Shown here: piece by piece, positions 26,528 to 35,473 of the stretch
Numbering within the stretch: the first letter of the stretch is position 1
How the letters are laid out: every line of letters begins with the position of its first letter
DNA from: Bin75 sp965212135
Lineage (GTDB): Bacteria; Nitrospirota; Nitrospiria; Nitrospirales; UBA8639
Length of the DNA stretch: 64,000 nt
Reading direction: 5' to 3'
Assembly (NCBI GenBank): GCA_965212135.1
Contig: OZ243044.1
Location: 1,674,001-1,738,000 of the forward strand
The notes under the pieces: generated by a model
What the model was told of the DNA's origin: nothing
The model's input: only the letters and a program-made list of their open reading frames with translations
Databases searched by the model: none
Program-made: the position numbers and the translations under genes

Positions 26528-27631
26528 TCATCCCGCACGTTTTGGCTTTTTATAAAACGGCGGCGCGACCACTTGCGCGGGCACCCGCCTGCTCCGAATC
26601 TCGACTTCAAACGCCGTGCCGGGCTTGGCATAGGCCGGATTGACGTACGCGAATCCAATGCCTTTTTGCAGAATCGGAGACAGGTTCCCGCTGGTAATCA
26701 CGCCTATTTCCCGGTTATGGGCAAACACTTTCATATCGTGACGGGGAACGGCTTTTTCCAGTAATTCAAACGCCGCCAGACGTTTGGATGGCCCCTGTTC
26801 AAGCTGCCGTTTGAGAATCGGCTCGCCGATGAACGCTCCCTTCTCGAAATTCACCACCCCGTGGGCATTGGCCTCAATCGGGGTGATCGCTTCGGTCAGC
26901 TCACGTCCATATAACAAATATCCCATGTCGAGCCGAAGCAAATCCCGCGCACCCAGCCCAACCGGCTTCAAGCCAAGCGGCTCACCGGATCGCAGCAGTT
27001 CCTCCCATACCCCGCGAACACGAGCCGCCGGCACGTAGAGTTCATAACCGAGTTCTCCGGTATAGCCGGTTCGCGTCACCAGACAATCCGCGCCGCAAAC
27101 CGTTTCACGAAGGCACCGTCTTGGCCGCAGACCGTCCAGCGACGGCGTCATATGCCGGGCCAGCAGCGCCTTTGACGCCGGGCCCTGCAGCGCCAGTTGG
27201 GCGACCTCGTTCGAGCGATCAATGATGCGAACGGCGTCCCGCCCGTCACGATGCTGCAGGGAAAACCAGCTTCTGATTTTTTCGAGATTGGACGCGTTCA
27301 CACACACAAGAAATTGCTCTTCCTCCAACCGGTAAATGAACACGTCGTCTTTGGCGCCCCCTTCGGGATTGCAGATCATCGAGTAGTGCGAACCCATCGG
27401 TTCGACTTGCCGCACGTCGTTGGTGGTCACGCGCTGCAGGAACGCCACCGCGCCGGGGCCTTCCACGTGAAGGCGGCCCATGTGGCTCACGTCGAATAAC
27501 CCGGCATGTGTGCGGACCGTGTGATATTCCGCCAGGATGCCGGCGTACTGGATGGGCATGGCCCACCCCGCAAACTCAACGAGTTTGGCCTTGCGGGCCG
27601 CGTGGGACTCATACAGGGGCGTGTGTTTCAT
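26528..27631 (-). CDS. gcvT: Aminomethyltransferase, T protein of glycine cleavage
   Basis: Transfers the methylene group from GcvH-bound aminomethyl-lipoate to tetrahydrofolate. The 367-residue product begins KHTPLYESHAARKAKLVEFA and has GWAMPIQYAGILAEYHTVRT, DVSHMG and the ARDLLRLDMGYLLYGREL folate region. Length is normal. FKBP lies 60 bp upstream and NUDIX 45 bp downstream in the same direction. gcvP is beyond the giant adhesin on the other strand, so the two subunits are not co-transcribed. Confidence 0.96.
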   Translation of the reverse strand: MKHTPLYESHAARKAKLVEFAGWAMPIQYAGILAEYHTVRTHAGLFDVSHMGRLHVEGPGAVAFLQRVTTNDVRQVEPMGSHYSMICNPEGGAKDDVFIYRLEEEQFLVCVNASNLEKIRSWFSLQHRDGRDAVRIIDRSNEVAQLALQGPASKALLARHMTPSLDGLRPRRCLRETVCGADCLVTRTGYTGELGYELYVPAARVRGVWEELLRSGEPLGLKPVGLGARDLLRLDMGYLLYGRELTEAITPIEANAHGVVNFEKGAFIGEPILKRQLEQGPSKRLAAFELLEKAVPRHDMKVFAHNREIGVITSGNLSPILQKGIGFAYVNPAYAKPGTAFEVEIRSRRVPAQVVAPPFYKKPKRAG

Positions 27632-27691
27632 GAAACGGGAAAACGGATGGATGAGGCGGCGGTCACGCGAAAGAACGGAAGAGTCCGCCGC

Positions 27692-28129
27692 TTACCGCAG
27701 ACCCAGAAGTTCCACTTCAAAAATCAGCGTGGCGCCGGGAGGAATGAGGCGGCCCGCGCCGCGACTGCCGTATCCAAGGTGCGGGGGAATGGTCAACTTC
27801 CGTTTTGTTCCGATGGTCATCCCGACGACCCCTTCATCCCATCCTTTAATGACGCGGCCGGCGCCCAATTCAAAAGAAAAGGGCGTCCCGCGGTCCACCG
27901 AACTATCAAACTTCGTCCCATCTTCCAGCCACCCCGTATAATGGACGACCGCGGTTTCGCCAACGTGCGCCTCACGGCCGGTTCCGGTGGCCAGGTCAAC
28001 ATAGTGCAGCCCTGACGGGGTCTTGACCGCTTCGGGCTTTTTTCCGGGAACCAGGCCCGTCCCTGCAAGAACACACAACCCGGCCATCAGGCAAACCCCG
28101 AACCATCGTATGCTTCCTTTGAACGTCAT
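27692..28129 (-). CDS. Exported FKBP-type peptidyl-prolyl isomerase
   Basis: The 145-residue product starts with a hydrophobic signal segment (WFGVCLMAGLCVLAGTGLV) and continues as a single FKBP domain. Motifs are VVHYTGWLEDGTKFDSS, VIKGWDEGVVGM and GYGSRG...IPPGATLIFEVELL. It should fold proteins in the periplasm by proline isomerisation. A Cys within the signal region does not form a convincing lipobox. It sits 60 bp upstream of gcvT. Confidence 0.92.
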   Translation of the reverse strand: MTFKGSIRWFGVCLMAGLCVLAGTGLVPGKKPEAVKTPSGLHYVDLATGTGREAHVGETAVVHYTGWLEDGTKFDSSVDRGTPFSFELGAGRVIKGWDEGVVGMTIGTKRKLTIPPHLGYGSRGAGRLIPPGATLIFEVELLGLR

Positions 28130-28160
28130 GGCCTCTTTTGCCTTTCGTTGCGCGCGATGA

Positions 28161-29363
28161 TTATTTCGCCGATGAACCCTCTGGATTCAGCTCGGCAAAT
28201 AACGCGACGCTCACGGTATATCCGTGGATAAAGTTTTTCCCGCCCACCGGGCCAATTTCTCCGGATGCAAAAAACCCCGCCGCCGGAATCCCGCGCCCCA
28301 GCCTTTGGAGGGCGGTGATATCATGATTCGGTTCGGGAAAAAATCGCCGGCCCCGCCCGTTGCAACTAAACAACAAGGCGCCTTTGAACGGAGCATCCGG
28401 GTGGGTCAGGCGGTCCCTGGCCAGCAATAAATTGAAATCTTCACTGGCGGCCTTTGGGTCCCGCACGTGGAATTGAATCGTCTGCCCTTCGCTGACGACG
28501 TCGGATATCGCCACGCCCCCGGATCGTTGGTCCGCCCCGACCAGGCTGCGAATGAGAAAGTCTCCCTGGTCAAACTGCTCGCGTTGCTCATCAAACGCCA
28601 CCCCGACCTGCACCGCCATGGCCGACTGTTTTCCGCCTTCCGGTCCCGTCCCGTGGAGCACCGCCTGAAGGCGTTCCAGGGTCGGGACGCCGCCTAATTC
28701 ATAAATCACGTTTCTCTCGGCTTTGGTGACCACGTAACGCTCCCCGATGGGCCGGCAGCCCTGCGACACCAGGGTCCGAATAGACACCGGCCCCCACAAC
28801 GCCACGCCTATCAGGCCTTCTTCCACAATCTCGCCGTCGCACACCAGCCGGTGTTCGCCAAGATCGTCCCCGCCACTCGCAAGGCCGCCAATCGCGGAGG
28901 CGCCCGGACACTGTCGCTCCATGGTTCTGAAAACGTCTTCAATCGGCGTGGAAAAGGGGTCGGCAAATACCAGCAGCGTCGGCCGTTCCGCCGGTGCGTT
29001 TAATGCCTCCGGCCATCCCTCCACGACGGACGCCGCTCCTTCCTGTTCACGAAACGTCAAATGGAACGGAACCATCCGCACCTCGGGCAACCGCGCCGCC
29101 CACAGGGTCACCACCGACTGATTTTCGTATTCTTCGGCCGGCCCGATAATCCCCTGTCCCATACACCCCACCATCACGCGCGGGTCCAGGCGCCGGGAGA
29201 TTGACTGGGTTAATTCCCGTATTGAGTGCGCATAATGCGGTGAAAAAAACAGGCAGACTAAATCAACGGCGTTCCGGCCAAACGCCTCCCGGACGGATTG
29301 GCTGACCGCTTCCGCCGCACGGGCGGCGCTTGAATCATGCGAGACGGCAACATGGAATTGCAT
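28161..29363 (-). CDS. FIST domain protein
   Basis: The 400-residue product has an N-terminal FIST domain (DLVCLFFSPHYAHS, VMVGCMGQGIIG) and a FIST_C domain (GALLFSCNGRGRRFF, AAGFFASGEIGPVGG, HGYTVSVALF). FIST proteins are thought to be sensory input modules, often for small ligands; this one has no output domain and so may act by protein contacts. It is 31 bp upstream of FKBP in the same direction. Confidence 0.88.
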   Translation of the reverse strand: MQFHVAVSHDSSAARAAEAVSQSVREAFGRNAVDLVCLFFSPHYAHSIRELTQSISRRLDPRVMVGCMGQGIIGPAEEYENQSVVTLWAARLPEVRMVPFHLTFREQEGAASVVEGWPEALNAPAERPTLLVFADPFSTPIEDVFRTMERQCPGASAIGGLASGGDDLGEHRLVCDGEIVEEGLIGVALWGPVSIRTLVSQGCRPIGERYVVTKAERNVIYELGGVPTLERLQAVLHGTGPEGGKQSAMAVQVGVAFDEQREQFDQGDFLIRSLVGADQRSGGVAISDVVSEGQTIQFHVRDPKAASEDFNLLLARDRLTHPDAPFKGALLFSCNGRGRRFFPEPNHDITALQRLGRGIPAAGFFASGEIGPVGGKNFIHGYTVSVALFAELNPEGSSAK

Positions 29364-29476
29364 GGCGGACTTTTACCTCAAGCTCCAGTCTAACAGCAGG
29401 CCCGTCGGCCTGTCCACCGGAGACAGCAGGCCGCATGATGATGACCAAGGCCATTGCAGAGAGGGGTCGCTCTGCG

Positions 29477-29521
29477 CCGCCCCGACCGGCCCCGGTCGCC
29501 TTATTCACCCGGTCGGGGCGG
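29477..29521 (-). other. Perfect 13-bp inverted repeat over the GNAT stop codon
   Basis: CCGCCCCGACCGG (29477-29489) and CCGGTCGGGGCGG (29509-29521) form a very stable hairpin with a 19-nt loop that contains the GNAT stop codon (29501-29503). No U-run follows on the minus strand, so it is not a canonical intrinsic terminator; it may stabilise the 3-prime end of the mRNA or slow release. Confidence 0.6.
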
Positions 29522-30001
29522 CAGGACAAAGTCTTTTTCAAAGACGCGATACGGCGGCGGAGACAACCCCAGGCGACTGTACACCGTTTGGGCGACGGCA
29601 TTGTCCTGCTCCACGTAGAGACGAATGCCCGCCACGTTTCCGCGGCGTTCGGCCTCCCGTACCACGTGCCCGTACAGTGTTTTACACACGCCCCGCCGCC
29701 GCCAGTCCTTGTGGACGTACACACTTTGCAGCCACCAGAAGACCCGGTTCCGCCAGTCGCTCCATTCAAAGGTGATCATCAGTTGCCCGATCACCCGCCC
29801 GGTGGGCCGATGCTCCATCACCATGTACAGCCCTTTGGCAGGGTCGGACAGGACCGATTCCACGCCGTCCCGAAGAAGGTCGCGGTCCAGTCGGCGTTCC
29901 TCGGTTTCACGCGCAAGCGCCGCGTTAAAGTCAACCAGCGGCTCAAGGTCCCGAACGTCGGCCGCACGAACGCGGCAGTCTGACGGTGGCTCTTCGTTCA
30001 T
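29501..30001 (-). CDS. GNAT family N-acetyltransferase
   Basis: The 166-residue product has the GNAT fold pattern: an N-terminal RAADVRDLEPL strand-helix, GRVIGQLMITFEWSDW, then the acetyl-CoA loop VYVHKDWRRRGVCKTLYGHV and LYVEQDNAVAQTVYSRLGL. Substrate is unknown. A perfect hairpin covers its stop codon. It lies 18 bp after the DUF502 gene. Confidence 0.88.
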   Translation of the reverse strand: MNEEPPSDCRVRAADVRDLEPLVDFNAALARETEERRLDRDLLRDGVESVLSDPAKGLYMVMEHRPTGRVIGQLMITFEWSDWRNRVFWWLQSVYVHKDWRRRGVCKTLYGHVVREAERRGNVAGIRLYVEQDNAVAQTVYSRLGLSPPPYRVFEKDFVLPPRPGE

Positions 30002-30019
30002 GGTTGCACAACGGACTCT

Positions 30020-30661
30020 CTAGGCATTCGGCCGTGCGGGACGCAACGCCGCCAGCCATCCCTTCGGCGGACGATACAGCCCCGCGGAGAATTCCAGTTT
30101 CATGGCTTCTTCGGGACGCAACGCCACCTTATGCACCGTTGCTTCCGGGACAAAGGTCAAATACCCCGTGATGGGGTGAATGGCCGTCGGGACAAACACC
30201 ATGACCAGGGCATCGTGTTGGACAATCTGGAGCCGCTCCGGGGCCGCGCCCATCAGCAAACCAATCGCCCACAGGCCGATTCGGGGAAACGGAAACACGA
30301 CCACCGTGCTTTTCCCAAAGCGTTCCCGGAATTGAAACACATCGGCCATGCCCTTGAGGGTGTGATAAATGCTTCGGACCAGCGGGATTCGCTCAAACGG
30401 TTCCTCCAGTTTTTTCACCAATCGCTGTCCCAGCAGGTGCGTACCCAGCATCCCGGCCGCAAAAATCACGAGGATGAAGAGCACAATCCCCGCTCCCGGA
30501 ACGTCAATCGTCATAAACGGGCCAAACAGCGCGACCCACAAGCCGTCCAACGTCGAAAACAAGGTGTGCAAAATCAGAAACGTGCCCCAGGCCGGGACAA
30601 GGACCAGTAATCCCGTCATAAAATACCGTTTGAGTTGATGAAGGCGGCCGTGCCTGGTCAT
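30020..30661 (-). CDS. DUF502 family membrane protein
   Basis: The 213-residue product has two N-terminal membrane helices (TGLLVLVPAWGTFLILHTLF and GIVLFILVIFAAGMLG) and the family motifs IPLVRSIYHTLKGMADVF and VFPFPRIGLWAIGLLMG. DUF502 proteins are inner-membrane proteins of unknown role. GNAT follows 18 bp downstream. It is divergent from the Trm112-like gene. Confidence 0.88.
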   Translation of the reverse strand: MTRHGRLHQLKRYFMTGLLVLVPAWGTFLILHTLFSTLDGLWVALFGPFMTIDVPGAGIVLFILVIFAAGMLGTHLLGQRLVKKLEEPFERIPLVRSIYHTLKGMADVFQFRERFGKSTVVVFPFPRIGLWAIGLLMGAAPERLQIVQHDALVMVFVPTAIHPITGYLTFVPEATVHKVALRPEEAMKLEFSAGLYRPPKGWLAALRPARPNA

Positions 30662-30818
30662 TCGTCGCGTCCAATCGGAGGACCCCGCCTGTTCACCCGG
30701 TCGCCGGCGAATCCCCGGCCGGGGGCTTCAGCCGCCGCCTCCTTGCAACCCATCCCGCAATTGACTAGTGTGGGCAAGACAGGAGCGGCACAGACGGCGT
30801 ACATGGTGGAGGCACGGC

Positions 30819-31106
30819 ATGAGTCCCGATGAGACAGTCCCCGAGATGCATCTTGATCCAGGTCTTTGGAAAATTTTATGTTGCCCGGAAACGAAACAGG
30901 CCCTCACGCCCGTGGATGCCGCTTCCCTCGGCATCCTCAATCAAAAAATTGCGGCAGGGGAAGTGTGTAATAAGGGTGGAAACGTGATTCAAGACCCGCT
31001 CGACGGCGGGCTGATGAGAAGCGACAAACAGGTTCTCTATCCGATCCGGGATACGATCCCGCTCATGCTTATTGAGGAGGGCATCCCGCTCAAGGGTCTC
31101 TTGTAA
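30819..31106 (+). CDS. Trm112-like / UPF0434 small protein
   Basis: The 95-residue product has LWKILCCPETKQALTPV near the start and LYPIRDTIPLMLIEEGIPL near the end, the two halves of the Trm112/YcaR fold. Trm112 relatives activate methyltransferases; in bacteria the role is mostly unknown. Only part of the zinc-binding cysteine set is present, and a Lys/Gly-rich insertion lies between the halves. GGTGGAGG precedes ATG 30819, which is preferred over an earlier in-frame start. Confidence 0.8.
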   Translation: MSPDETVPEMHLDPGLWKILCCPETKQALTPVDAASLGILNQKIAAGEVCNKGGNVIQDPLDGGLMRSDKQVLYPIRDTIPLMLIEEGIPLKGLL

Positions 31107-31161
31107 GCCAGGAGTCACGTCCGTCTTTTCCCGTCATCGCACACGCCCAACGGTTCACACG

Positions 31162-31473
31162 CTAGGCCTGTTCTCCGGAGTCAGACTCTTTCCGCCGCTC
31201 ACCCCCGCACCACCACCAGACCGAGCGAATGAGTTGCACACAGACATAGACGGCCAGAGCGAGTAAGAGGCCGTAGATCCACAGGGTATTGACGGGCCAT
31301 TGTTCCGGGGCATGCAGCAAAAGAGCCAGCGCCATGTGCCCGCCCAAGCCCAGGCACAGGGCAAAAATAATCCACTCTTTGACAAAGTTCGACCTGGCTT
31401 TGCCGACGGTCAACGCCACAAGACGATCATCCTGCCACAATTGAGAAGACGGCCGGTTTGTAAACGACGGCAC
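31162..31473 (-). CDS. Small two-helix membrane protein, unknown
   Basis: A 103-residue product with two clear membrane segments (EWIIFALCLGLGGHMALALLL and LWIYGLLLALAVYVCVQLI), followed by a Trp-rich and then highly charged C-terminus. I do not recognise a family. It follows the next upstream gene by 11 bp, so the two are likely co-transcribed. Confidence 0.6.
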   Translation of the reverse strand: MPSFTNRPSSQLWQDDRLVALTVGKARSNFVKEWIIFALCLGLGGHMALALLLHAPEQWPVNTLWIYGLLLALAVYVCVQLIRSVWWWCGGERRKESDSGEQA

Positions 31474-31484
31474 AAGAGAACACC

Positions 31485-31853
31485 CTAAACGGGGCTTTTT
31501 GCCGCTTCAATTTCCGTGGCCGTCAGCAGACTGGCCAGGTAATCCGTCACAAAGATCAGCGCTTCTTCCCGTCCATCCGCTCGCCTGCCTTTTTCCCTTC
31601 GCTGCACGGACAATTCATGATCAAGGTCCGATTTGACGTCGCCCAGCAGTTTGTGAAGGGAAGCCGTGGTGAGATTCTGGTCCAAATCTTCAAACTCCTG
31701 ACAGCGGTCCAGGACCCAGTTCAGCCCTTCGACTCGCCCCAGGTAGCGATCCTGTTCGGAAGAATCAATGCGAGACATGGCCGTTGAAAACGCCTGGGCC
31801 TCATAGACCAGATTGTAAAAACTTGAAAGCGCCCGATGTAAAGTTGAAGTCAT
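31485..31853 (-). CDS. Small helical protein, unknown
   Basis: A 122-residue, probably all-helical soluble protein, acidic, with a heptad-like stretch in the middle. No motif is recognised. GAGGAAC lies before the ATG. It is the first gene of a probable two-gene unit with the membrane protein downstream. Confidence 0.6.
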   Translation of the reverse strand: MTSTLHRALSSFYNLVYEAQAFSTAMSRIDSSEQDRYLGRVEGLNWVLDRCQEFEDLDQNLTTASLHKLLGDVKSDLDHELSVQRREKGRRADGREEALIFVTDYLASLLTATEIEAAKSPV

Positions 31854-31957
31854 TGTTCCTCGTTCCTCCTAAAAAGTCCTGAAGCCATTATACAGATTTT
31901 CGATGCTCATGCGCTACTGATAAATAAGGATTCGAAACCCTGAAAGGAGGGGAATCG

Positions 31958-32407
31958 CTACATGCGGCCAAACGCACGCACATAGAGCAGCACGTGCCAG
32001 GCTTCTTCTTCTGTCAACACGAGCGGAATAAACGAGGCCATGTCCGTTCCCGGGCTTCCATTTTTCAAAATCCAAAACAATTCGCCATCCGTTCGCGTCG
32101 CCTGCCACGCCTGATCCGTAAAATTTCTCGGCAGGCGTCCCCGCAGCCCGGGAATCTCTCCCAACCCTTTGCCGTCCCGGCCATGGCACGTCACGCAAAA
32201 GCCTTTCCCGTGAAACAGTTGCTTCCCTTTTTCAAGGCGTTCCGGTGTGACGGGAAACGGGTTCCGCCACGCTTTCGCTTCCTCAATCTGACCGGGCGGC
32301 ACACGCGGCTTGAGCACGGCGGAATCGGCCCCCAGAACGGTCGCCGCGCCCGTCCACAACACAACCAAAAGATGGCCGGCCAGCTGCCGGCCCGCCGATT
32401 GCATCAT
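31958..32407 (-). CDS. Exported monohaem cytochrome c
   Basis: The 149-residue product has a signal peptide (LAGHLLVVLWTGAATVLGA) and a class I cytochrome domain with CVTCHGRDGKGLGE and a likely axial Met in GTDMASFIP. The haem motif and GKGL.. follow the usual pattern of periplasmic cytochromes in respiratory chains. DUF1264 lies 76 bp upstream and a cupredoxin-like gene is 3 kb away. Confidence 0.9.
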   Translation of the reverse strand: MMQSAGRQLAGHLLVVLWTGAATVLGADSAVLKPRVPPGQIEEAKAWRNPFPVTPERLEKGKQLFHGKGFCVTCHGRDGKGLGEIPGLRGRLPRNFTDQAWQATRTDGELFWILKNGSPGTDMASFIPLVLTEEEAWHVLLYVRAFGRM

Positions 32408-32483
32408 ACCGCTCCGTTGAAGGGTACGGGTGGGATTCTGAAGAACGGTGCGGGAGCCGTACGCTCCCGCACCGGCACAACGG

Positions 32484-33002
32484 CTACTTGGTTCGGAATG
32501 TATGACCGACCGAGTTCGGAATCGTCACCGTTCCATCCGGAGTTTTCTGGCCAGGCTGCCAGAGCTGATAAATCACGCCGTCGGTTTGCGCGGCCACAGC
32601 GGCGATTTCCGCCACCGTGTTTTTGTCCTCAATGTCCAGGATGTGCACGCGGCCAGTCGCGATTTCCACCTCATGGTCATGGAAATTTCTGTTCCATTGA
32701 ATCAGCGGAACCTCCTTGCGGGCCAGGTCCTTGGGAACGAAGTATTCCACGCCGATCAACGGGGCCTTGGGATCGGTGGAGGGGAAGAGCAGGCATTGGA
32801 GGATTCCATCCGCAATGCCTTTGCAATAATGATGATAGGGGCCCCCGATCTGTCCGTCGGTCATCATGTGCGGCGCCTGGACGTGAAGACCAAAGCCATC
32901 CGCCGGCCCCGTGCCCTCGCTGAAGGCGGCGGTACTCATGCACGCAAGGACAAAAACGCCGAGAAGCCCGATGAAGCCTGTTGAATGAACCAAACGAACC
33001 AT
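32484..33002 (-). CDS. Exported DUF1264 family protein
   Basis: The 172-residue product has an N-terminal signal peptide ending near STAAFS. The body has HHYCKGIADGILQCLLF, APLIGVEYFVP and HDHEVEIATGRV, the hallmark motifs of DUF1264 (related to plant oil-body-associated proteins). The His and Cys residues could bind metal or a cofactor, but no activity is known. GGAGGCAGG precedes the ATG. Confidence 0.85.
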   Translation of the reverse strand: MVRLVHSTGFIGLLGVFVLACMSTAAFSEGTGPADGFGLHVQAPHMMTDGQIGGPYHHYCKGIADGILQCLLFPSTDPKAPLIGVEYFVPKDLARKEVPLIQWNRNFHDHEVEIATGRVHILDIEDKNTVAEIAAVAAQTDGVIYQLWQPGQKTPDGTVTIPNSVGHTFRTK

Positions 33003-33090
33003 GGCCTGCCTCCTTTGTGGTTGAATAAATAAAAAAACGCCGCGCTCCGTGAAGGAGCAAACAAACGTGCCGCACGGGCACGGTCGGGGC

Positions 33091-34833
33091 CTACGAATCG
33101 GCAGACACCAATGAGCGAAAGGCCGGATCGGTTTCCAGCAGCCCTTTCAAGGTATCATTCTGGAGGAGAAAAACCCATGACCGGTCCGTGGCTCCTGGAA
33201 TCTGCCGGTACCAGCGCCGGGCCTCCCGCAACAATTCGACCATGGCCTGGTTATCACGTTGGGGGCGAAAGGCTAGACTGTACGCCTTGGCGTAGGCTGC
33301 GGAGAATTTGATTAACGGATCCGAGGATAAATCAAAGGCCTCATCCGCTTCTTCGTAGCCTCGGACAATATCAGGGTCGTCAAAATGCCGGTTCCACGCG
33401 ACTTTGCTGATGCGTGACCAGGCCAGGGTCGTCAAAATTCTCGCGCGAAGCCGCGTTTGATCCGTCGGCACTTCGGCCAGCAATTGTTGAGGAGCCGTGA
33501 TGGCGGCGAGCTGATCGTTCACCCACCGGTAGGCCAGACTCAGCTTCAAGCGCGTGTCGAAATCCAAGGGTGCCAGGTCCGCCAGGGCTTCCATCGCGGG
33601 AATCAATCGGTACAGGTAATCAGCCGGCGTCGGCTCGGATTTGCCGCCCATTTCCATATGCAGGGAAATGTCCATCCGGTCGGTTTGCGACTGAATCGTC
33701 CAATACAATTCATTGAACTCCTGATAGAGAGGATCGTCTGCCACCGTCACGCCATGCGTCCGCGCCCCAAAATCCATCAAACCGCCGTACAGCTCGGCGA
33801 CCATGGCCTGAAGCCCCTCCACGTGCGAAGGATGCACCGCCAACACCCGGTTGAGCATGGTAATCCGCTCCCGGCGGGTCGGAAACGTCCCGGCTCGTTT
33901 GACTCCGGCATCAAGCGCCGTCCGCGCTTCATTCGCATTCCAAAATTCCGTTGATTGCTGTTCAAACCCGCCGACGTCAAGAACAAACGGAATCGGCGTC
34001 CCCATGGACGATTCCATCGGGATATTGAGCACGGCCGTATCCGCGGGAAACCCGTGCCGCAACAACCCCGTCAACACGACCCATTTGACGGTCACGGCTT
34101 TGACCGGATGAATCGCTTTTTTATACGGCACGACCCAGTCCTGCTGTCCAGGGGCATTGGCCGCCGGCGAGGTTATCGGATCGGGATAGACAATGCGGAC
34201 CCGGACCAGCGTTGTCGGGACCGCCACCACGCGCTCGGACCCCGGAACCTGAAACGACGCATGCGGGAGCGGCCCGGTGCCGAGTACGTCCAAGGTGAAC
34301 CCCGGCGACCCTGACAGACCGCCGATTTCGGGCATCACAAAAAAAGAAGGGGCGCGCTGCCGTGCGCGGGTTTCCGAAATTTCGAATCGTTTAAAATCCC
34401 GAAAATTCACCAGCTTCCCGACACCCGGCCACAACTCATCCAGCGCCCGGTCCCGGTTCTCAATCACTTCCGCATGCGCTTGCCTTATCCGATCCCGGCA
34501 CCAGGCATACACCGGATCGGATTCGGGAAGAAAATTCCCCTCCCCCGTGGCGCCGGCCTCAACCATCTTCAGCAGACAGGCAAAATCGTTGCGCGCCACT
34601 CGCGTCGAATCCCGGGCGGATACCGCCCGGACGTAGCGTTGGACCGACTGCACCGCCATGGCGCCGTGGGCATCCGAAACGGGGTCCGCGGCCTGCGAAA
34701 AATTGGCGACGCCCAACAGGCCCACAAGCACGGCTCCCAGGCCGACGCCCCGCGCCCCGCACATCCGGGACCGCGCACGGCCGGACACACGAGCGCCGGC
34801 CCTGTCTCGAAGATTGGCCGGGCGGATCTTCAT
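33091..34833 (-). CDS. Large exported protein of unknown function
   Basis: The chosen 580-residue form starts at ATG 34833, whose ATGA overlaps the stop of the NYN gene by 4 bp; the frame extends further upstream but only inside that gene. A long basic N-region precedes a hydrophobic core (GLGAVLVGLLGVANFSQAA), so it is exported. The first half is of mixed beta character and the second half (from about residue 300) looks helical and TPR-like. No family recognised. Translational coupling to a NYN nuclease-fold protein is unusual. Confidence 0.7.
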   Translation of the reverse strand: MKIRPANLRDRAGARVSGRARSRMCGARGVGLGAVLVGLLGVANFSQAADPVSDAHGAMAVQSVQRYVRAVSARDSTRVARNDFACLLKMVEAGATGEGNFLPESDPVYAWCRDRIRQAHAEVIENRDRALDELWPGVGKLVNFRDFKRFEISETRARQRAPSFFVMPEIGGLSGSPGFTLDVLGTGPLPHASFQVPGSERVVAVPTTLVRVRIVYPDPITSPAANAPGQQDWVVPYKKAIHPVKAVTVKWVVLTGLLRHGFPADTAVLNIPMESSMGTPIPFVLDVGGFEQQSTEFWNANEARTALDAGVKRAGTFPTRRERITMLNRVLAVHPSHVEGLQAMVAELYGGLMDFGARTHGVTVADDPLYQEFNELYWTIQSQTDRMDISLHMEMGGKSEPTPADYLYRLIPAMEALADLAPLDFDTRLKLSLAYRWVNDQLAAITAPQQLLAEVPTDQTRLRARILTTLAWSRISKVAWNRHFDDPDIVRGYEEADEAFDLSSDPLIKFSAAYAKAYSLAFRPQRDNQAMVELLREARRWYRQIPGATDRSWVFLLQNDTLKGLLETDPAFRSLVSADS

Positions 34834-35417
34834 GAACGCTGCTCCCCCGTAACCACGGAGCGCGACGCTTCTTCTTCGCCGCCGATTGGCGTTCTCCTCA
34901 CTTTCCCCCACAAGTCGTCCAGCCACAGTACCGTGTCGGCGAAGCATTGCAAATCGGGCGAGACCGAATCTTTGAATCCGGCGAGGCAAAACGATTTGCC
35001 CATTTGTTTGATAGATTCCACCGCGTTGGCAAAATCGCCGTCGCCGGAGGTCAGCACGAGTTGGTCGTAGCGGTTTTGCGCCGCAAGCCGGAGCATCAGC
35101 GTGACAATGCCGACGTCCACGCCTTTTTGAACGTCCTTTTCATACTCGACGTTGCAGTGCGGGCAGCAGAGGCGGACGCTTTTGAGCGAGTAGAGTTTGA
35201 GGATCATCTTCGGCCCGAGCGGCGGCGCGCATTTGAGCCATTTATGAAACGAATCCTGCGCCGCCGTCGGCGAGGATTGCGCGTTGAAATAATAACTCTC
35301 GGTGAACGGTGCGCCGGCTCCGTTTTCCAATTCGTGCTTGAGTTTGAGATAGTCAAACCGCCCCGGTCCGGCTCTGAACAGATAGGCGCCGTCGTTAATC
35401 CATATCGTTTGTTTCAT
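34830..35417 (-). CDS. NYN domain protein (LabA/DUF88-like)
   Basis: The 195-residue product has a PIN-like NYN domain: IWINDGAYLF at the start, KGVDVGIVTLML in the middle and LVLTSGDGDFANAVE near residue 140, giving the three acidic positions of the active site. A Cys cluster LCCPHC near residue 84 may bind zinc. NYN proteins are predicted RNases. GGAGA precedes ATG 35417; the 14-codon longer frame is less likely. The gene downstream overlaps by 4 bp. Confidence 0.85.
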   Translation of the reverse strand: MKQTIWINDGAYLFRAGPGRFDYLKLKHELENGAGAPFTESYYFNAQSSPTAAQDSFHKWLKCAPPLGPKMILKLYSLKSVRLCCPHCNVEYEKDVQKGVDVGIVTLMLRLAAQNRYDQLVLTSGDGDFANAVESIKQMGKSFCLAGFKDSVSPDLQCFADTVLWLDDLWGKVRRTPIGGEEEASRSVVTGEQRS

Positions 35418-35473
35418 TGTGTTCTCCGCATTGGTAATGAGTGATCGCAAACCTCGCACGCCGGCAGATTCGT

